Translations under genes and position numbers: made by a program | NCBI GenBank assembly: GCA_910587275.1 | Contig: CAJUMD010000010.1 | Span: 1-50,259, forward strand | Origin: an uncultured Kineothrix sp. | GTDB lineage: Bacteria; Bacillota; Clostridia; Lachnospirales; Lachnospiraceae | Length of the DNA stretch: 50,259 bases | Direction: 5' to 3' | Shown here: in pieces, positions 43,263 to 50,259 of the stretch | Layout of the letters: every line of letters starts with the position of its first letter | Position numbering within the stretch: the stretch's first letter is position 1 | The notes under the pieces: generated by a model | Database searches by the model: none | What the model was told of the DNA's origin: nothing | The model's input: the letters and a program-made list of their open reading frames with translations, nothing else

Positions 43263-43745
43263 ATGAAACCGTCAGTAGAGATGCTAATCGAAAAATACCG
43301 GAACAACCTCTATGTTATGGCTTTTAGCGTATGTAAAAACACGCAGGACGCCGAAGATGTTGTGCAGGACACCTTTATCCAGTACTGGGCACAAAAAAAG
43401 GAGTTTGTATCGGAGCAGCATATACGGGCATGGCTGATCCGGGTGGCAATCAACAAAGCAAAAAACAAAGTCAATACTTTTTTCAGGAAAAACACATTGC
43501 CATTGGAGGATTACATGCAGACTCTGACGTTTGAGTCAGAGGAGTCTTCCGGGCTGTTCGAGGCGGTAATGGGTCTGCCTGAAAAGTATCGTATCGTGAT
43601 TCACCTGTTTTATTATGAGGATTATTCCGTGAATGAAATTGCGGATATCTTAAAGCTGACACAAGGGAATGTAAAAGTCAGGTTGTCACGGGGAAGAATG
43701 CTGCTTCGGAATACATTAAAGGAGGGCTGGGAAGATGACGAATAA
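43263..43745 (+). CDS. ECF-type RNA polymerase sigma factor
   Basis: A 160-residue sigma-70 family factor without regions 1 and 3. Region 2 reads LYVMAFSVCKNTQDAEDVVQDTFIQYW and region 4 LPEKYRIVIHLFYYEDYSVNEIADIL followed by the recognition helix TQGNVKVRLSRGRMLL. It redirects RNA polymerase to a small regulon under control of the anti-sigma factor encoded next. AAGGAG is eleven bases ahead of ATG 43263; GTG 43224 in frame is possible. The stop overlaps the next gene by eleven bases. Confidence 0.92.
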   Translation: MKPSVEMLIEKYRNNLYVMAFSVCKNTQDAEDVVQDTFIQYWAQKKEFVSEQHIRAWLIRVAINKAKNKVNTFFRKNTLPLEDYMQTLTFESEESSGLFEAVMGLPEKYRIVIHLFYYEDYSVNEIADILKLTQGNVKVRLSRGRMLLRNTLKEGWEDDE

Positions 43746-44328
43746 GGAAAAATACAAAATGGCATTTTCTGCAGTTTGTATATCTGACGGATTTTCTTTG
43801 GAGGTGGAAAAAATGAAAAAAATGAAAAGACGGCATATTATGGGAACAGTGGCGGCATCTATTGCCGGCTGTATGATATTTATGGCGAGCGCTACCGTTG
43901 CATACGCGATGGACGTAGGAGGAATCCAGCGTACCGTTCAGCTATGGATACGCGGGGACTGTACGGATGCCACGGTTCAATTTGACGGGGACGGAACTTA
44001 CAGTATGGAGTATACGGATGCCGACGGAAATGTAAAAAGCATGGCTGGCGGAGGCGTTGCGCTTGCGCCGGACGGAAGCGAAATACCCATATCGGAGGAA
44101 GAACTTATGGAGCACCTGATGATGCCGGATGTGGAGTATAAAGACGACGGTTCAGTTTGGATTTATTGGTTTGACCAAAAAATTGACATTACGGATAAGT
44201 TTGAAGACGGGGTTTGTTATGTGAAACTTGTAAAGGGGAAAGAGACTCTGTATGTGACGGTAAAATATAAGGGCGGTTATGCGGTAGGTCCCCATAAATA
44301 TGAGGAGCCTGATTGGATCAGTGAATGA
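43735..44328 (+). CDS. Probable membrane anti-sigma factor
   Basis: A 197-residue protein with a short cytoplasmic N-terminus (about 32 residues, ending in the basic KKMKKMKRRH), a single membrane segment (IMGTVAASIAGCMIFMASATVAYA) and an extracytoplasmic domain of about 140 residues. Its layout and its overlap with the sigma gene fit an anti-sigma factor that holds the sigma at the membrane until an outside signal is sensed. No zinc HXXXCXXC anti-sigma motif is present, and no known sensory domain is recognised, so the assignment is from context. Confidence 0.7.
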   Translation: MTNKEKYKMAFSAVCISDGFSLEVEKMKKMKRRHIMGTVAASIAGCMIFMASATVAYAMDVGGIQRTVQLWIRGDCTDATVQFDGDGTYSMEYTDADGNVKSMAGGGVALAPDGSEIPISEEELMEHLMMPDVEYKDDGSVWIYWFDQKIDITDKFEDGVCYVKLVKGKETLYVTVKYKGGYAVGPHKYEEPDWISE

Positions 44329-44364
44329 AAGATTTTTTAAGGGGCAAAAAAATATAAAAACCTC

Positions 44365-44393
44365 TTGCAATCAAAAAAAAGATGTGCTAATAT
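44365..44393 (+). promoter_or_regulatory. Promoter of the aspS-gatCAB operon
   Basis: TTGCAA (44365-44370) and TAATAT (44388-44393) are 17 bases apart, placing the transcription start near 44400, directly ahead of the T-box leader. Confidence 0.7.
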
Positions 44394-44400
44394 TTTCACA

Positions 44401-44715
44401 TCAAAAAAGCAATGGTAAATGCATTGAAGGAGACTCTTGTTATGAAAAGCGACAGGAATACGGCGTCACCGACTGAGAGCGCTGTTCGTGGGAAGTAATG
44501 AAGGGAACACTCCGGAGCAGATTTTCCGAACCGCCGGGCAGATATTGGACCGGTCAGGCGTTAGGGGAATACGTGACACGCGTTAAGTGTAAAAGTGGGC
44601 AAGGCGGTTCACACATCTTGATGGAGATGTCGGCTTGTCAATGCGGGTGGTACCGCGGGTATAGAAATTGTTTATCCGTCCCGGAATGCAGGAGACTGTG
44701 TTCCGGGATTTTTTT
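44401..44715 (+). ncRNA. T-box riboswitch leader, probable tRNA-Asn specificity
   Basis: A leader that lets uncharged tRNA stop early termination. The T-box element gcgggtggtaccgcgg (from 44643) is textbook, including TGG-T for pairing with the tRNA acceptor end, and it is followed by the intrinsic terminator. The base of stem I can be drawn as GGAG (44429-44432) with CTCC (44510-44513). The specifier position, just before A44509 and that strand, reads AAC (44506-44508), the codon of Asn; GAA (Glu) overlaps it at 44505-44507. GAC (Asp) triplets occur at 44451 and 44471 but lie in the upper stem. The operon makes Asn-tRNA by the indirect route, so an Asn specifier makes sense. The fold is drawn by eye. 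Confidence 0.85.
44679..44715 (+). terminator. T-box-controlled intrinsic terminator
   Basis: tcccggaa (44679-44686) pairs with ttccggga (44701-44708), followed by seven T residues (44709-44715). In the tRNA-bound leader the T-box sequence would pair with the left arm and prevent this hairpin. About 100 bases separate it from aspS. Confidence 0.85.
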
Positions 44716-44819
44716 ATGCACAGCCCCATGCAGAAGAAGTGTGCCGCCAAAGCGGCGCATTGGGCGCGCGGAGTAGGGGAAAACGGAACATATTTTATCA
44801 TTAAGGGAGGCAGAATCGT

Positions 44820-46583
44820 ATGGAGATGAAAAACAGGTACCGGGATGTGATTGTAAAAGAGCTGGATGAAGCCTATATCGGTAAGACGGTACGGGCAGCG
44901 GGCTGGGTGGAGAATATCCGCGACCATGGCGGCGTGTCTTTCGTGGATTTGCGGGATATGTACGGAACACTGCAGGTGGTGGTGCGGGATGCACAGCTCT
45001 TAAAAGGGATTGCAAAAGAGCTGGCAAAGGAAATTTCGGTTTCGGTAGAAGGCATCATCCGACAGAGGGACGAGGAAACCTATAACCCGAAGATACCGAC
45101 GGGAACCATAGAGCTGGAAGCCGGTTCCATCGATATTTTAGGCAGGGTTTACGGGCAGCTTCCCTTTGAAGTGATGACTTCCAGGGAGACGCGGGAGGAA
45201 GTCCGGCTGAAATACCGATATTTGGATTTGCGTAATAAGAAAGTGAAGGATGCCATTATCTTCCGTTCGCAGGTAATTGCTTATCTGAGGGAGAAAATGA
45301 CGGAACTTGGATTTTTGGAGATACAGACTCCTATCCTTTGTGCGTCCTCGCCGGAAGGAGCGAGGGATTATATCGTCCCTTCCAGGAAGTTCAAAGGAAA
45401 ATTTTATGCTTTGCCGCAGGCGCCTCAGCAGTATAAACAGTTATTGATGGTGTCGGGGTTTGACCGGTATTTCCAAATTGCCCCCTGTTTCCGGGATGAG
45501 GATGCCAGGGCAGACCGCTCGCCCGGGGAATTTTACCAGTTGGATTTTGAAATGGGCTTTGCCACGCAGGAGGATGTGTTCCGTGTGGGGGAAGAAGTAC
45601 TCTCGGCAACGTTTGAAAAATTTGCGCCGGAAGGATTTACGGTGACAAAAGCTCCGTATCCGGTTATCAGTTACCGGCAGGCGATGCTGGAATTCGGTAC
45701 GGATAAACCGGATTTGCGTAATCCTTTGCGAATCCTTGACGTGACGGCATTTTTCCAGGAATGTACGTTCAAGCCCTTTATCGGGAAGACGGTCAGGGCG
45801 ATCCGGGTACGGGAACAGATGTCCAAAGGATTCCATGAAAAATTGCTGTCCTTTGCAGTTTCCCTTGGTATGGGCGGTTTGGGATACTTGGAAGTGGGAC
45901 CGGATTTGTCCTATAAGGGCCCCATTGATAAGTTTATTCCGGAGGAAAAGAAAAAGGAACTTTTGGAACTGGCAGGGCTGGGGGCAGGGGATACTATCTT
46001 TTTCATTGCGGACAGGGAGGAGCGGGCGAACTATTATGCCGGGCAGATACGGGTGGAACTGGGGAACCGGTTGGACCTGTGTGAGAAAAATGCCTACCGC
46101 TTCTGTTATGTGAATGACTTTCCGATGTATGAGCTGGACGCGGAAACGAAGCAAATCGGTTTTACCCATAACCCGTTTTCCATGCCTCAGGGGGGCTTAA
46201 AAGCGTTGGAAGAGGAAAATCCGCTGGATATTCTGGCGTACCAGTATGATATCGTCTGCAACGGCGTGGAACTGTCCTCCGGCGCGGTACGTAACCACGA
46301 CATGCAGGTGATGGTGAAGGCATTTGAGATTGCGGGATATGACGAGGAAACGCTGAAAAAGAAATTCGGGGCGCTTTACCAGGCATTCCGGTTCGGTGCG
46401 CCGCCCCATGCGGGTATGGCCCCGGGCGTGGACCGCATAATCATGCTGTTGCGCAATGAAGAAAACATCCGCGAGGTAATCGCGTTTCCCATGAGCGGTT
46501 CGGCGCAGGACTTAATGTGCGGAGCACCGAATGACGTGACGGAAAAGCAGCTTCGGGAAGTGCATATAAAGGTCAGGGATTAA
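44820..46583 (+). CDS. aspS: Aspartyl-tRNA synthetase, bacterial type
   Basis: A 587-residue class II synthetase that loads Asp on tRNA-Asp and, if non-discriminating, also on tRNA-Asn. It has the OB anticodon-binding domain (VRAAGWVENIRDHGGVSFVDLRD), motif 2 FRDEDARADRSPGEFYQLDFEM, the bacterial GAD insertion domain in the middle (FSVSLG-type region at about 300-410), and motif 3 MAPGVDRIIMLL. Length is that of the bacterial form. GGGAGG lies nine bases ahead of the ATG. Being in one transcription unit with gatCAB and under a probable Asn T-box argues that it is the non-discriminating kind that supplies Asp-tRNA-Asn for amidation. Confidence 0.96.
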   Translation: MEMKNRYRDVIVKELDEAYIGKTVRAAGWVENIRDHGGVSFVDLRDMYGTLQVVVRDAQLLKGIAKELAKEISVSVEGIIRQRDEETYNPKIPTGTIELEAGSIDILGRVYGQLPFEVMTSRETREEVRLKYRYLDLRNKKVKDAIIFRSQVIAYLREKMTELGFLEIQTPILCASSPEGARDYIVPSRKFKGKFYALPQAPQQYKQLLMVSGFDRYFQIAPCFRDEDARADRSPGEFYQLDFEMGFATQEDVFRVGEEVLSATFEKFAPEGFTVTKAPYPVISYRQAMLEFGTDKPDLRNPLRILDVTAFFQECTFKPFIGKTVRAIRVREQMSKGFHEKLLSFAVSLGMGGLGYLEVGPDLSYKGPIDKFIPEEKKKELLELAGLGAGDTIFFIADREERANYYAGQIRVELGNRLDLCEKNAYRFCYVNDFPMYELDAETKQIGFTHNPFSMPQGGLKALEEENPLDILAYQYDIVCNGVELSSGAVRNHDMQVMVKAFEIAGYDEETLKKKFGALYQAFRFGAPPHAGMAPGVDRIIMLLRNEENIREVIAFPMSGSAQDLMCGAPNDVTEKQLREVHIKVRD

Positions 46584-46627
46584 ACAGTTTGGATTTGTCC
46601 CGTAACAGGGGGAAAGGCGGTAAGGAA

Positions 46628-46921
46628 ATGGCGAATAGTATCAGTGACGAAACGATTGAGTATGTGGGGATTTTGGCAAAGCTCGAACTTTCGGGTGAAG
46701 AAAAGGAAGCGGCGAAGAAGGATATGGGGCGGATGCTTGACTATATTGACAAGCTGGGGGAACTGGATACCGAAGGCGTGGAACCCATGTCCCATGTGTT
46801 TGCGGTGCAGAATGTATTCCGTGAGGATGTGGTGACAAACGGCGACATGCGGGAGGAAATGCTGCAAAACGCCCCGGGGGAAAAAGACGGGATGTTTATG
46901 GTTCCCCGCACGTTTGAGTAA
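46628..46921 (+). CDS. gatC: Asp/Glu-tRNA amidotransferase subunit C
   Basis: A 97-residue subunit that wraps around GatA and links it to GatB. Family marks are ISDETIEYVGILAKLELSGEE, the MLDYIDKLGELDTEGVEPMSH helix and loop, and the C-terminal NAPGEKDGMFMVPRTF. ATG 46628 with TAAGGA just upstream is used; an in-frame TTG at 46589 would add 13 unrelated residues. It follows aspS by 44 bases. Confidence 0.95.
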   Translation: MANSISDETIEYVGILAKLELSGEEKEAAKKDMGRMLDYIDKLGELDTEGVEPMSHVFAVQNVFREDVVTNGDMREEMLQNAPGEKDGMFMVPRTFE

Positions 46922-46934
46922 GGAGGATGGACGG

Positions 46935-48431
46935 ATGGAGCTGCGGAAGTTGACGGCGGCAGGGCTTGCCGCAAAAATAAAGACAAAAGAAGTAACGGTG
47001 ATGCAGGCGGCACAGGCAATGTTTGACAGCATGGAAGAACGCGAAGGGTTATACCACTGCTATGTGACGGTAGACCGGGAAGCCGCCTTAAAAAAGGCGG
47101 AGGAGATCCAGCGGAGTATCGACAGCGGGGACCTGGCGGGACCGTTGGCGGGCGTTCCCGTTGCAGTGAAGGATAATTTATGTACCAGGGGACTGTTGAC
47201 CACCTGTTCCTCGAAAATCCTGGGAAACTTTATTCCCCCGTATACGGCGGAAGCGGTGCGGAATCTGGAAAAGGCGGGGGCGCTTGTCATCGGGAAAACG
47301 AACATGGATGAGTTTGCCATGGGTTCCACTACGGAAACTTCCGCTTACGGCATCACACGAAATCCATGGGATGCAGGACGGGTTCCGGGAGGTTCTTCCG
47401 GCGGCTCGGCGGCGGCGGTGGCGGCGGAAGAATGCTTTGCCGCCCTTGGCTCCGATACGGGCGGTTCCATCCGCCAGCCGGCGTCTTTCTGCGGGGTGGT
47501 TGGCATGAAGCCGACTTACGGGACGGTTTCCCGTTACGGGCTGATTGCCTACGGTTCTTCCCTGGACCAAATTGGTCCCATCAGTAAAGACGTGACGGAC
47601 TGTGCGGTTATGCTGGAGGCGATTGCGTCCCATGACGAAAAAGACTCTACTTCCGTACCCCGGAAAGATACGGATTTTACTTCTGCACTGACAGAGGATG
47701 TGCAGGGGATGCGCATCGGCATTCCGAGGGATTATTTCGGCGGCGGGCTGGATGCGGACGTGGCGGAAGCAGTGCGCAGGGCGGCAGGAATTTTGGCAAA
47801 AAAAGGCGCCGTGGTGGAAGAATTTGACTTAAGCCTTGTGGAATATGCGGTTCCTGCCTATTACACCATTGCGGCGGCGGAAGCCAGTTCCAACCTGGAA
47901 CGGTTTGACGGCATCAAATACGGATACCGTACGGGGGAATATACCGGCATGCACAACATGTATAAGAAATCCCGTTCCGAGGGATTCGGTGCGGAAGTTA
48001 AGCGCAGGATTATGCTTGGCTCTTTTGTCTTGAGTTCGGGCTATTATGATGCCTATTATTTAAAAGCGCTGAAAGTAAAAGCGTTAATCAAAAAGGCTTT
48101 TGACCGCGCGTTTTCCGGTTACGACCTGATTCTTGGTCCCGTGGCTCCCACCACCGCGCCGAAGCTGGGAGAAAGTCTGGCAGATCCGGTAAAAATGTAT
48201 TTGGGCGATATTTATACCATAGCGGTGAACCTCGCAGGGCTTCCCGCCGTCAGCCTGCCCTGCGGGAAGGATACGGAAGGGCTGCCCATAGGATTACAGC
48301 TCATCGGGGACTGTTTTCAGGAGAAAACGGTAATCCGTGCGGCATACACCTATGAAAAGGCGAGGGGGGAGTTTGGAACGCCGTTTCCGGAAAACGGAAG
48401 CGTAACGGTACCGGAAGGAAAGGAAGGGTGA
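46935..48431 (+). CDS. gatA: Asp/Glu-tRNA amidotransferase subunit A
   Basis: A 498-residue amidase that frees ammonia from glutamine for the transamidation. The Lys-Ser-Ser triad regions are intact: VPVAVKDN (catalytic Lys), GSDTGGSIRQPASFCG (nucleophile Ser and cis-Ser), within the amidase signature beginning GGSSGGSAAAVAA. Length is normal. ATG 46935 has AAGGAGGA nine bases upstream. The gene begins 13 bases after gatC, and gatB follows after six bases. Confidence 0.97.
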   Translation: MELRKLTAAGLAAKIKTKEVTVMQAAQAMFDSMEEREGLYHCYVTVDREAALKKAEEIQRSIDSGDLAGPLAGVPVAVKDNLCTRGLLTTCSSKILGNFIPPYTAEAVRNLEKAGALVIGKTNMDEFAMGSTTETSAYGITRNPWDAGRVPGGSSGGSAAAVAAEECFAALGSDTGGSIRQPASFCGVVGMKPTYGTVSRYGLIAYGSSLDQIGPISKDVTDCAVMLEAIASHDEKDSTSVPRKDTDFTSALTEDVQGMRIGIPRDYFGGGLDADVAEAVRRAAGILAKKGAVVEEFDLSLVEYAVPAYYTIAAAEASSNLERFDGIKYGYRTGEYTGMHNMYKKSRSEGFGAEVKRRIMLGSFVLSSGYYDAYYLKALKVKALIKKAFDRAFSGYDLILGPVAPTTAPKLGESLADPVKMYLGDIYTIAVNLAGLPAVSLPCGKDTEGLPIGLQLIGDCFQEKTVIRAAYTYEKARGEFGTPFPENGSVTVPEGKEG

Positions 48432-48437
48432 AAGAGT

Positions 48438-49868
48438 ATGGCAAAACAATACGAAACGGTCATCGGTTTGGAGGTTCATGTGGAGCTTGCCACGAAAACG
48501 AAAATATTCTGTGGCTGTTCCACGGCATTCGGCGGCGCGCCAAATACCCATACCTGTCCGGTCTGCACGGGGATGCCGGGTTCCCTTCCGGTACTGAACA
48601 GGAAAGTGTTAGAATATGCCGTGGCGGTGGGGCTTGCCACGAACTGCACCATTACGCGGTACTGCAAATTTGACCGTAAGAATTACTTTTATCCCGATAA
48701 CCCGCAGAATTACCAGATTTCCCAGTTATACCTGCCCATATGCAGGGACGGCTGCGTGGAAATCGAAACGGAGACGGGAAAGAAGACGGTGGGCATCCAT
48801 GAAATCCACATGGAGGAGGATGCGGGTAAGCTGATTCATGACGAATGGGAGGATTGCTCGCTGGTGGATTATAACCGCAGCGGTGTACCGCTTATTGAGA
48901 TTGTTTCCGAGCCGGATATGAGAAGCGCGGAGGAAGTCATCGCCTATTTGGAAAAGCTGCGGATGATGATCCAATACCTGGGGGCTTCCGACTGCAAACT
49001 GCAGGAAGGTTCCATGCGGGCGGATGTGAACCTGTCCGTCAGGGAAGCAGGGGCGGCCGGATACGGGACACGGACGGAGATGAAGAACCTCAATTCCTTC
49101 CGTGCCATTGCAAACGCCATTGAAGGGGAAAAGGTACGACAGATTGAACTGCTGGAAGCGGGACAGAAAGTGGTGCAGGAGACAAGGCGCTGGGACGATG
49201 CGAAAGGGGAATCCTATGCCATGAGGAGCAAGGAGGATGCCCGGGATTACCGGTATTTCCCGGACCCCGATTTGGTTCCCGTGGCGGTAAGCGATGAATG
49301 GCTGGCGCAAATCAAAGCGGCACAGCCGGAATTCCGCACGGAGAAAATGGCGCGTTATAAAACGGAATACGGTATCCCCGATTATGATATCGAAATCATC
49401 ACCGGCTCCAAACACATGGCGGATTTGTTCGAGGAAACCGTGAAGCTGTGCGGTCAGCCCAAGAAGGTATCCAACTGGCTGATGGTGGAGACGCTGCGCC
49501 TGTTAAAAGAAAAGGGCATGGAACCGGAAGATATCCGTTTTTCGCCGGAACATCTTGCCGGATTAATCCGGCTGACCGATGAAAGGGCGATTAACAGTAC
49601 CGTGGCAAAAGAGGTTTTTGAGGTAATGTTTGAAGAAGATACCGACCCGGAAAAATATGTGGAGGAAAAGGGGTTAAAAACGGTATGTGATGAGGGGGCG
49701 TTGCGCAGTGCGGTGGAAGATGTTATCGCGGCGAATCCAAAGTCGGTGGAGGACTACCGTAACGGGAAGGAGAAGGCTATCGGCTTTTTAGTGGGACAGA
49801 CCATGAAGGCGATGAAAGGAAAGGCGGAACCGGGGATGGTGAACCGGCTGCTTAAGGAGATGCTGTAA
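48438..49868 (+). CDS. gatB: Asp/Glu-tRNA amidotransferase subunit B
   Basis: A 476-residue subunit that binds the mischarged tRNA, phosphorylates the side-chain carboxylate and adds ammonia. It begins YETVIGLEVHVELATKTKIFC; the cysteines in CGCS and THTCPVC form the zinc site; HMEEDAGKLIH and DYNRSGVPLIEIVSEPD line the catalytic cradle; the C-terminal YqeY-like tail ends VGQTMKAMKGKAEPGMVNRLLKEML. All are typical. Length is normal and the reading frame is intact. Last gene of the operon, closed by a strong hairpin 12 bases after its stop. Confidence 0.97.
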   Translation: MAKQYETVIGLEVHVELATKTKIFCGCSTAFGGAPNTHTCPVCTGMPGSLPVLNRKVLEYAVAVGLATNCTITRYCKFDRKNYFYPDNPQNYQISQLYLPICRDGCVEIETETGKKTVGIHEIHMEEDAGKLIHDEWEDCSLVDYNRSGVPLIEIVSEPDMRSAEEVIAYLEKLRMMIQYLGASDCKLQEGSMRADVNLSVREAGAAGYGTRTEMKNLNSFRAIANAIEGEKVRQIELLEAGQKVVQETRRWDDAKGESYAMRSKEDARDYRYFPDPDLVPVAVSDEWLAQIKAAQPEFRTEKMARYKTEYGIPDYDIEIITGSKHMADLFEETVKLCGQPKKVSNWLMVETLRLLKEKGMEPEDIRFSPEHLAGLIRLTDERAINSTVAKEVFEVMFEEDTDPEKYVEEKGLKTVCDEGALRSAVEDVIAANPKSVEDYRNGKEKAIGFLVGQTMKAMKGKAEPGMVNRLLKEML

Positions 49869-49879
49869 CCGGTTACGGA

Positions 49880-49948
49880 AACCGCCCTCCCGGAGCGTAT
49901 TTGAAAATTGCAGGAATGAATTTTCAAATACGCTCCGGGAGGGCGGTT
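49880..49948. terminator. Hairpin repeat, copy C, terminator of the gatB operon
   Basis: A perfect stem of 30 pairs (49880-49909 with 49919-49948) and a 9-base loop, with tttc after it on the plus strand and aac on the other side. The inner 16 pairs are the same core as copies A and B; outer pairs are GC-rich (ccgccctcccgg). It lies between gatB and the convergent DegV-like gene and should stop transcription from both sides. Confidence 0.85.
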
Positions 49949-49971
49949 TTCTGCGTTTGGCGGATAAGGAT

Positions 49972-50259
49972 TTACTCCGCCTTGGACATATCCGAAAAGG
50001 AAATGGCAGCTTCGTTTTTCCTCATGAACATAAGGCCAAACGACCCCGGACCGCAATTACTGGAAATTGCTGCAGACGCTTTCTGCAGGTAAATTCGTTC
50101 AAAGGTACAATATTGCCGTACTAAATCCTGAATGCGGGAAAGGCTTTGGTCATCCAAGCCGGCATAGGTAATAAACAGGATGCGTTTGTCAATGGTTCTG
50201 GCATCGCTAAGGAACTGTCGCAAAATAAAATGTACTATTTGAACCCACGTATTACATAG
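49972..50259 (-). CDS. DegV family protein, C-terminal part (runs off the window)
   Basis: The frame is open to the right window edge and ends at 49972. The recognisable part is the C-terminal domain of DegV fatty-acid-binding proteins: ARTIDKRILFITYAGLDDQSL, the helix LVRQYCTFERIYLQKA, and the diagnostic glycine block NCGPGSFGLMF. DegV proteins bind a fatty acid that is passed to fatty acid kinase. The upstream residues near the edge (frame reads VHFILRQFLSD) do not look clearly like the family, so a joint or start cannot be judged. TTG 50221-50223 is the only start-like codon in frame in the window and is not convincing. Confidence 0.6.
   Translation of the reverse strand, partial: LCNTWVQIVHFILRQFLSDARTIDKRILFITYAGLDDQSLSRIQDLVRQYCTFERIYLQKASAAISSNCGPGSFGLMFMRKNEAAISFSDMSKAE

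Noticed and set aside
44451..44473. GAC (Asp) as T-box specifier, expected from aspS
   Set aside because: Both GAC triplets fall within the upper part of stem I in the pairing I can draw; AAC sits at the position next to the basal helix. Kept as an alternative until a model fold is run.

Overview
The window looks like a chromosomal stretch from an anaerobic Firmicute of the class Clostridia, most likely Lachnospiraceae. The reasons are Bacillota-style Shine-Dalgarno sites, a T-box leader on an aspS-gatCAB operon, YesM/YesN two-component genes, binding-protein sugar transporters without their own ATPase, and DUF6077-type membrane proteins. The genus is an inference. No rRNA, tRNA, CRISPR array or intact insertion sequence was seen.

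Bases 1-720 are a scar of broken genes: a relaxase-like tail, a piece of a linear-amide C-N hydrolase and a truncated XRE regulator on the other strand. A flavin-dependent oxidoreductase of the UDP-galactopyranose-mutase/HemY type follows (889-2484, minus). Next is a surface-polymer acylation cluster (2699-8584): a DUF6077-like membrane protein in two parts, an MBOAT acyltransferase, its SGNH partner, and a second SGNH-like protein that has lost its nucleophile serine. A small zinc-ribbon protein (8740-8997, minus) closes this part.

At 9361-12503 an AT-richer two-gene module sits between the glycan clusters. A HEPN-like protein overlaps by ATGA a large ATPase with a ParA/MinD-type KGGVGR P-loop and a second, classical P-loop. 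It has its own promoter, does not fit the glycan context, and is the best candidate for an undescribed (probably defence) system.

Bases 12726-26559 are an ABC-transporter-dependent rhamnose-glycan locus: rfbB, rfbA, a membrane-anchored GH25 lysozyme, rfbC, wzm, wzt with a C-terminal carbohydrate-binding domain, a methyltransferase plus kinase-like protein that resembles O-antigen chain terminators of the WbdD type, and two multidomain GT2 glycosyltransferases. A long inverted repeat (19144-19470) separates wzt from the methyltransferase gene. rfbD is not in the window.

Bases 26705-30813 hold a compact N-degron operon: clpS, clpA, aat and a winged-helix/PD-(D/E)XK nuclease-like gene. A MATE exporter lies beyond it on the minus strand. 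Bases 32636-42049 form a nutrient-response unit: YesN regulator and a YesM kinase with a one-base frameshift (minus), divergent from two sugar-ABC permeases, a lipoprotein binding protein, an OPA-like MFS carrier and a PHP/CehA-type phosphoesterase. A GT2 gene and an ECF sigma/anti-sigma pair follow.

Bases 44365-49950 hold a complete transamidation operon: promoter, T-box leader, aspS, gatC, gatA, gatB and a strong terminator. The T-box specifier appears to be AAC (Asn), overlapped by GAA (Glu), so the operon probably senses uncharged tRNA-Asn rather than tRNA-Asp. A DegV-family C-terminus (minus) runs off the end. Three dispersed hairpins (677-717, 7494-7549, 49880-49948) share one core sequence with compensating base changes.
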